Source: Pseudomonas viridiflava
GTDB taxonomy: Bacteria; Pseudomonadota; Gammaproteobacteria; Pseudomonadales; Pseudomonadaceae
DNA length: 64,000 nucleotides
Direction of reading: 5' to 3'
NCBI RefSeq assembly: GCF_900582195.1
Contig: NZ_UTHA01000188.1
Location: forward strand, 62,001 to 126,000
Part shown: piece after piece, positions 60,501 through 64,000 of the stretch
Numbering within the stretch: position 1 is the stretch's first letter
How the letters are laid out: every line of letters begins with the position of its first letter
Translations under genes and position numbers: made by a program
The notes under the pieces: model-generated
The model's input: only the letters and a program-made list of their open reading frames with translations
Told to the model about the DNA's origin: nothing
The model's database searches: none

Positions 60501-61026
60501 CGCGATGGATATCCAGTTTTTGCGCAGCCTTGCCCAACTGATTCAGACGATCCACTGCACTGCCAGAGGCGATGGCTGCATCGGCGACGAACAGCGACCC
60601 GGCGTCGACCGAACGGATGCAAGCGATTTCATAGAACAGCATCGCCGCCACATTGCTGTCGGCGGTGTCCACGGACATCAAGCGCGCCTGCACCTGGTCT
60701 GCGTCGAAATTGAGCCCGTCGAGAAAGCTTTGATCCACGTGCTGCATGCCGGCATTCGCCGGGCTGATGGGCTGACCATGCACGGTCGCGCCCAAGGCCT
60801 GGAACTCGACGCGGCTGGTGAGCATTTCGCCGATGCGCAGGGGGCCGAAATGTTCGTCGAGGGATTTCAGCGTGCTTCGATAGGGGGCGTCAGCATCGTC
60901 TGCCGGCGTCGTGCTGTTGAGCGTGCCCGCCTGCGGTGCATGGGGGTTGGCCGAAGCGCTGACGATACTGACCTGAATGGGGCTGAAGTCGGGTATTGGA
61001 GGGGGCGGATCGATAAGTTTTGACAT
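57550..61026 (-). CDS. Putative pore-forming/translocation toxin with TcdA/TcdB-type domain and RTX-like repeats
   Basis: An 1158-residue protein with a proline-rich start (MSKLIDPPPPIPDFSPIQVS). Residues ~150-385 resemble the TcdA/TcdB pore-forming domain of large toxins such as Mcf and FitD: YLMSGAGVGMQAFGIYSGYK, hydrophobic helices near 310-365 (GLSVAGASISLVLGIAALAG, AGPVGLVAAGLLIAASMIYQ), then VVDDIDDCIELTFEERLRSG. Residues ~525-665 carry glycine/aspartate repeats (LDGGSGSDTLAF, INAGGGDDTIALYG, VEGGSGADRFYI), RTX-like calcium sites. No catalytic domain is recognised. It is flanked by two ART-like genes in one operon, which suggests it delivers them. Confidence 0.65.
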   Translation of the reverse strand: MSKLIDPPPPIPDFSPIQVSIVSASANPHAPQAGTLNSTTPADDADAPYRSTLKSLDEHFGPLRIGEMLTSRVEFQALGATVHGQPISPANAGMQHVDQSFLDGLNFDADQVQARLMSVDTADSNVAAMLFYEIACIRSVDAGSLFVADAAIASGSAVDRLNQLGKAAQKLDIHRAEALENAPGWISKNKSYLMSGAGVGMQAFGIYSGYKAMIDAIKQGDTLEAVFQGGSIAAEFGSLIIERGLTKTGEAMLRNGGTALKYFPLTSVGKYMSRGAGMFASAITLPFDITDAIKSFNAAAAAQGKEAQDHYVSGGLSVAGASISLVLGIAALAGFGSVAGPVGLVAAGLLIAASMIYQAARVVDDIDDCIELTFEERLRSGWFAFTNKELDQDVLDRFKHSKGYRDHQQQLELSAKDMLEGAYKHSIEHVINGAFQIELKPVETWRYQWDESAGQQPFKLDSQAIVIGGDDVIDAGNGLPANLKGKVSGSAGEDKGIFWRLGDGNDRVIGVRDKPNLFTYRADHKALTGGDRNDAFYQDITEQELNRTDKPAHLHVLDGGSGSDTLAFEGSRPLSDTRHIGHDIDLHSGRVALRGLDPAVDAVEVAQLTSIENVSTLRKGTSRVSGNEAANQIAANGYDRINAGGGDDTIALYGLDCRVEGGSGADRFYIASSNARTTIIEDGAESSLIEFGWPADVIQRWQIVGTSLVVSSLRGEDGDDPEHVLTLENVYQWIDGQRQLKNDRCRFKTQDGYELLLQLPQQPGEAPSLDIRPTVVVIGQPAAAPQIVNGGTVEIAEQGLKRHFVSRNDRPVEFVAQRNTAETSRSVYLEFDSAEIIDVQLSYDVQVRKGVSGNTHLYYKDFTLSVSLPSKVVMFKGIIQPSAAATGYSGRNSLKVTTPRLQQNVVLIMQDQVSYRLRIPRMDYEDDAKNPGLRVCSTRRCLRRRNGNYRFVRPLASVKPLITAEPSRITIDAGAHTGIYVLEGQSSTYDVYLASNTIIRLSTPGATARIANASSWTLYTHALKETVTRDDIQLDGNRLHIASVTIELPDVEDDAPVESINVATSAGNIYEVSLLFEVLQLYVIDARGYASIEALLAEITAHQQRNELAARVHVTHIAVKAGTSGTVVYNSVRKYWGLASDPHARLKPEDLVFSSNKA

Positions 61027-61075
61027 GTCATTAGTCCGTTAATGAAAGTGCAGGACCGGTGTCCGTACCGGTGTG

Positions 61076-63106
61076 TTACTGATTCTGGGCCGTTGGCGTT
61101 GCAGGCTCGGGCCAACGGATGTCGTAGGCAAATTCGTCGCCGTTGCCCGACAGCCTGAGCACGGGTTTGCCCGCGGCCTCGGCTTTGTCGATCAACTGAT
61201 CGTATGCGGATTTGTTCTGATGCCCGGCATGGGTGGCGGCTTCGATGCGTTCGGCGCTTGCGCCTGCCTGGGCTTTGATGTCGTTGATCTTTACCGCTTT
61301 GGTCAGTGCAGAATTCAGCAGCCAGATGCGATCGGCATGCAGTCCGCTGCGGCTGACCGAAATCAGCCCTTCGAAGTCATCGGTGGGAAACCAGGTGGAG
61401 GGTGTGTCACGAGCCGTTGAATTGAAACTCATGTTTTCTTCGTGAGGCACCACTTCCAGGTGACGGGTGTCGAGCACATACAGAAACACTTCCTGCTGGC
61501 GTGTTCGCGTTGATTCGTAGTGGCGATCGTGATCCCACGGCACGGGGCTTGCGGCATCGGACCATTCGGACGATGTGGTGCTTTCTGTGTCACTGGCATC
61601 ACTGTCCGAGGTGCTGTCGTCAGGGGCCCGCCCCGGGTGTTTGTTGGTCTGGCTGTTAAAGCGCAAGTACTCAGGATCAGGCTCTCTCGCGTACATCTGC
61701 CCTTCTTTGAGACTGAAAGTGGCACTCATCGGTTTGTGAGTGGTTGCACCGGGTTCGTGGTGATAACGCGGCAGCATGAAGCCGTCATTGGCGAGTTCGA
61801 ACGGTGTGCGTTCATCGCCACGGAACAACCCCGGAACGTCCGTGCGGTACAGGCAGTTGTTCTTGTTGCGCAGATAGCCGAGTTTGCTTAGCAGTGCTTC
61901 GCGCACTGGCGCGGTCATGCTGGTCTCGGGGCTGTACCAGTCATGCCGGGCATCGCGCTTGAGGTTGAGTTCCTTGATGGCGTCCTGGCTCATTTGCTCA
62001 AGGCGCTGTGGGTTGTCGATGTCGGCGATCAGGCGTTTGTGTGCTTGCGCCCATTGCGGCATGTTCAGTTCGGTCTTCAGGTCCTGATGCAAGCGGGTCA
62101 GTTGGCTGGGCAGCAGATTGTACGACTGCAGGAAGGCCTCGCGCTGGGTGAGGTTCATGGCCGGGTGCAGCCAGCGCAGGGTGTCGCGCAGTAAGTCACG
62201 ATGCGGGTTGGTGACTTCGGGAACCGCCCACAGCGGACGCTTGCCGCTGGCCTGGGCATCGCTGCGAAAGCGCACGAGATCCTCGCCATGGATGCGATAC
62301 GCCTGCCAGATCTCGTGATCGGTCCAGTGCTTCAAGCGCGTGGGCTGGGCGCCGAAACCGCCGGCCGGTGGATCGACCGGGACCCAGTTACCGAAGGAGT
62401 CCCGGAAGGCAAATTGCGTGATCGCTTTATTCAACCCGAATGACGGCTCCATTTCGTAATAGCCTTGGGCATCCGGCGAACGTGGTGACGGCTTGTATCG
62501 ATTCCAGTCGAGAGGGGCGGACCGGAGCCGTTTCGCGACGGGGGCGATTGCGGGCTGATCGCTCGTGGGCGGCGCAGGTCGTTTTGTCGAGGCTATGGCA
62601 GGTGCCGGGTGCTCTGTCAGACGCCAGGTCAACTGGCCTTCATTTTTATAAAGTGCCGGTCCTGCGGCTATTCGCTTGTAGATCGACTTGCAGTGATAAA
62701 CCCCGGCGACATCCTTGCCGACATGAGTGGTGCGCAAGCCTCCTTCATATTCGACGTCGACGAACTGTCGCCCGACGATCCAGCGAAAACCGTCATCGTC
62801 TGCCGGTTTCATTCCTCGCAGGAAATCGTCGTGCAGCCAGTAAGTGTCGGGCGAATTATCGCTTGCGAGGCGGGCAGGACTGGTCGCCGGCATGGTCTGG
62901 ACGATCACGGCAGGCGGGGTGTTATCGATGATCGGGCGGCCGCCAGCGGGGTGGGCGGGGTCCTGGCCACTCGGCAAGCCCGGTAAGCGGAAAATGGGCG
63001 GCCCGCCTGCAGGGACGGGTGGGTCGGTTCGCTGAGGCCGGGATGTGTCTGGGTCAGGTTGTTGCGTAGAGGGCTGGTGCGGTTTGCGCGGTATCTTTGG
63101 ACTCAT
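61076..63106 (-). CDS. Putative ADP-ribosyltransferase-like toxin component, copy 1
   Basis: A 676-residue protein with a proline-rich N-terminus (~1-80) and no signal peptide. LKHWTDHEIWQAYRIHGEDL and FRSDAQASGKRPLWAVPEV are shared with the copy at 55463. In the C-terminal third, LYRTDVPGLFRGDERTPFEL (about 424-436) with GFMLPR resembles the R-x-D-x-R-x-P region of heat-labile enterotoxin A; SATFSL (~460) fits STS, and FEGLISVSRSGLHADRIWLL (~577) fits the glutamate strand. A Ser/Asp/Glu-rich insert (~490-520) interrupts the domain as in its paralogue. First gene of the three-gene unit, 49 bp before the pore-like gene. Confidence 0.6.
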   Translation of the reverse strand: MSPKIPRKPHQPSTQQPDPDTSRPQRTDPPVPAGGPPIFRLPGLPSGQDPAHPAGGRPIIDNTPPAVIVQTMPATSPARLASDNSPDTYWLHDDFLRGMKPADDDGFRWIVGRQFVDVEYEGGLRTTHVGKDVAGVYHCKSIYKRIAAGPALYKNEGQLTWRLTEHPAPAIASTKRPAPPTSDQPAIAPVAKRLRSAPLDWNRYKPSPRSPDAQGYYEMEPSFGLNKAITQFAFRDSFGNWVPVDPPAGGFGAQPTRLKHWTDHEIWQAYRIHGEDLVRFRSDAQASGKRPLWAVPEVTNPHRDLLRDTLRWLHPAMNLTQREAFLQSYNLLPSQLTRLHQDLKTELNMPQWAQAHKRLIADIDNPQRLEQMSQDAIKELNLKRDARHDWYSPETSMTAPVREALLSKLGYLRNKNNCLYRTDVPGLFRGDERTPFELANDGFMLPRYHHEPGATTHKPMSATFSLKEGQMYAREPDPEYLRFNSQTNKHPGRAPDDSTSDSDASDTESTTSSEWSDAASPVPWDHDRHYESTRTRQQEVFLYVLDTRHLEVVPHEENMSFNSTARDTPSTWFPTDDFEGLISVSRSGLHADRIWLLNSALTKAVKINDIKAQAGASAERIEAATHAGHQNKSAYDQLIDKAEAAGKPVLRLSGNGDEFAYDIRWPEPATPTAQNQ

Positions 63107-63458
63107 GGAATACTCGAAATCAGTTTATGTATTGAAACCCTCGATTTGTAAGTTGAGTTGTTTGTCTGGCAGGCAGATAAGTGCCAGCAGGTTCACTGTA
63201 TTGAACAAGTGTCGGCGGGTTTCAATGGAGGTGGATTTAATCTAACTGGTTTTTCAAGTTATGGAAGGCGTTGTTGTGCCGGTTTACAGGTGATGTGTAA
63301 CTTCTATTGTTTTTATTTTTAAGTGTAGGAAGTTGCAGTTCTGGATATAAGAAGTTTTACCTTGGATGAGTAGTTCTTGATAAGGGGGAAGCGCTGCTCA
63401 TGTCGGACATTTCCTAAAAGAGCAGCGCGAAGTGAATAAGGCTTGTCTATCGCCTCAT
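63107..63458. other. AT-rich promoter region of the toxin-like operon
   Basis: A 352-bp stretch with no gene. It is markedly AT-rich (TTATTTTTAAGTG, TTGTTTTTATTTTT runs) against the GC-rich flanks, as expected for a regulated promoter of acquired genes and a possible H-NS/MvaT target. The hairpin at 63391-63428 is its only clear structure. Confidence 0.5.
63391..63428 (-). terminator. Stem-loop after the PAP2 gene
   Basis: GCGCTGCTC (63391-63399) and GAGCAGCGC (63420-63428) form a perfect 9-bp stem with a 20-nt loop, 30 bp beyond the PAP2 stop. The tail on the minus strand is only weakly T-rich, so termination is tentative. Confidence 0.45.
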
Positions 63459-64000
63459 TCAATAGGCGTAACGCAACAGCGTATGGGGCAGATGCCGCAA
63501 GACGAAAAAGCCAAACAGCGCCAACATGGCCGGCAGGACCAGCCACCAGATCTTGAACGGCATGGGGGTGAGCGGGGTATTGCGCTGACTCAGCCACAGG
63601 GTTGCTGCGCAGACACAGGTGGCGAGCATGGCACCGGCCAATACGTCGGTTGGCCAGTGAGCGCCCAGATAGACCCGCGAGAGCGCGATGGCGAGGGCTG
63701 GAATACAGGCGATCAGCAACCAGGTCAGACGCATGCGTGGTGGTTGGCCGCGACCCGCCAGCACGGCCAGGGTCAGAAACAGCGCGAACGAGCCTGAGGC
63801 ATGGCCGCTGGGCATGCTGTAGGTGGTCAATGGATCGGTCAGCACTTCCGGGCGCACCCGGGCGAAGAAGTACTTCGTCCCGGTATTGGCCAGTGCGGTC
63901 ACCAGCAGCGTGCCGCCGACGAAGATCGCCTGGCGCCACTGGCGGCACAGCAGCAACAGTCCGGTCAGCAGGACGCTGAACAGCAGCATGTTGCGGAATT
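63459..64000 (-). CDS. PAP2-family phosphatase, 3' part
   Basis: At least 180 residues; the reading frame is still open at the right edge of the window, so the start lies outside. The three acid-phosphatase motifs are intact: KYFFARVRP (KX6RP), SMPSGHASGS (PSGH) and SRVYLGAHWPTD (SRX5HX3D), set among hydrophobic helices. Likely a membrane lipid-phosphate phosphatase, such as undecaprenyl-pyrophosphate or phosphatidylglycerophosphate. In many pseudomonads this domain follows a DedA domain in one protein; that cannot be seen here. Confidence 0.85.
   Translation of the reverse strand, partial: FRNMLLFSVLLTGLLLLCRQWRQAIFVGGTLLVTALANTGTKYFFARVRPEVLTDPLTTYSMPSGHASGSFALFLTLAVLAGRGQPPRMRLTWLLIACIPALAIALSRVYLGAHWPTDVLAGAMLATCVCAATLWLSQRNTPLTPMPFKIWWLVLPAMLALFGFFVLRHLPHTLLRYAY

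Noticed and set aside
59362..61023. 553-codon open frame on the plus strand
   Set aside because: Antisense to the pore-like toxin gene; composition is a GC-rich shadow with no family features or ribosome site.
1..64000. CRISPR array, tRNA, rRNA or prophage
   Set aside because: Repeats are palindromic intergenic elements without regular spacers; no cloverleaf, rRNA or phage structural gene was recognised.

Overview
The window is chromosomal DNA from a Pseudomonas species, most likely of the P. fluorescens group. The evidence is the conserved nrdR-ribD-ribE-ribBA-ribH-nusB-thiL-pgpA run, the xseB-ispA-dxs operon, an ethanolamine cluster ordered as in P. aeruginosa PA4021-PA4026, GC-rich coding sequence with many long antisense shadow frames, and intergenic REP repeats containing GTGGGAGCGAGC, usually as inverted pairs (REPINs). 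I see no rRNA, tRNA, CRISPR array or insertion sequence.

Layout. 1-3.7 kb: the 5' end of ompW with an ANR-like site, then a minus-strand zinc-type ABC cluster (zrgA-like protein, ATPase, permease, DUF3299 protein) with a candidate Zur box. 3.8-5.9 kb: a translationally coupled three-gene PAAR / amidase-like effector / putative immunity cassette of type VI secretion character. 6-8.6 kb: CnoX thioredoxin, a methyltransferase and a YbaY-type lipoprotein. 8.7-17.4 kb: nrdR, riboflavin genes, nusB, thiL, pgpA, a solute-binding protein, ribA and btuF. 17.5-22.7 kb: btuB, dxs, ispA, xseB. 22.8-24 kb: a Fic protein with a winged helix, preceded by four copies of a 12-bp motif. 24.2-34.4 kb: a six-gene yfa operon around an alpha-2-macroglobulin that lacks the thioester. 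34.4-36.4 kb: relBE, an orphan terminator and an S24-type repressor. 36.4-39.2 kb: ppa, mtfA, a DedA protein and a GNAT acetyltransferase. 39.3-47 kb: ethanolamine use (eutC, eutB, permease, acetaldehyde dehydrogenase, and a divergent sigma-54 activator). 47.2-54.4 kb: mpl, ubiX, two lipoproteins (one with MORN repeats and a C13-like protease domain), an oxidoreductase, a MaoC hydratase, lrgAB and a LON-domain protein. 54.5-63.1 kb: two orphan genes and then the most unusual locus, a three-gene toxin-like operon. The window closes inside a PAP2 phosphatase.

How they fit together. BtuB and BtuF could supply cobalamin to the B12-dependent ethanolamine lyase EutBC. ExaC would oxidise the acetaldehyde product under control of the sigma-54 activator. 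The RibBA protein has lost the cysteines of its GTP cyclohydrolase II half, and a complete ribA lies 4.5 kb away.

Best candidates for undescribed biology: (1) the 55.4-63.1 kb operon, where two paralogous proteins with ADP-ribosyltransferase-like C-termini flank a protein with a TcdA/TcdB-type pore-forming region and RTX-like repeats, which suggests a split toxin; (2) the PAAR/amidase/immunity cassette; (3) the yfa operon, whose YfaQ protein appears to combine an SxxK penicillin-binding-like region, a SpoIID-like segment and a C-terminal HExxH; (4) the Fic gene with its 34-bp-period operator array. All functional calls come from reading the sequence only; no database search was run.
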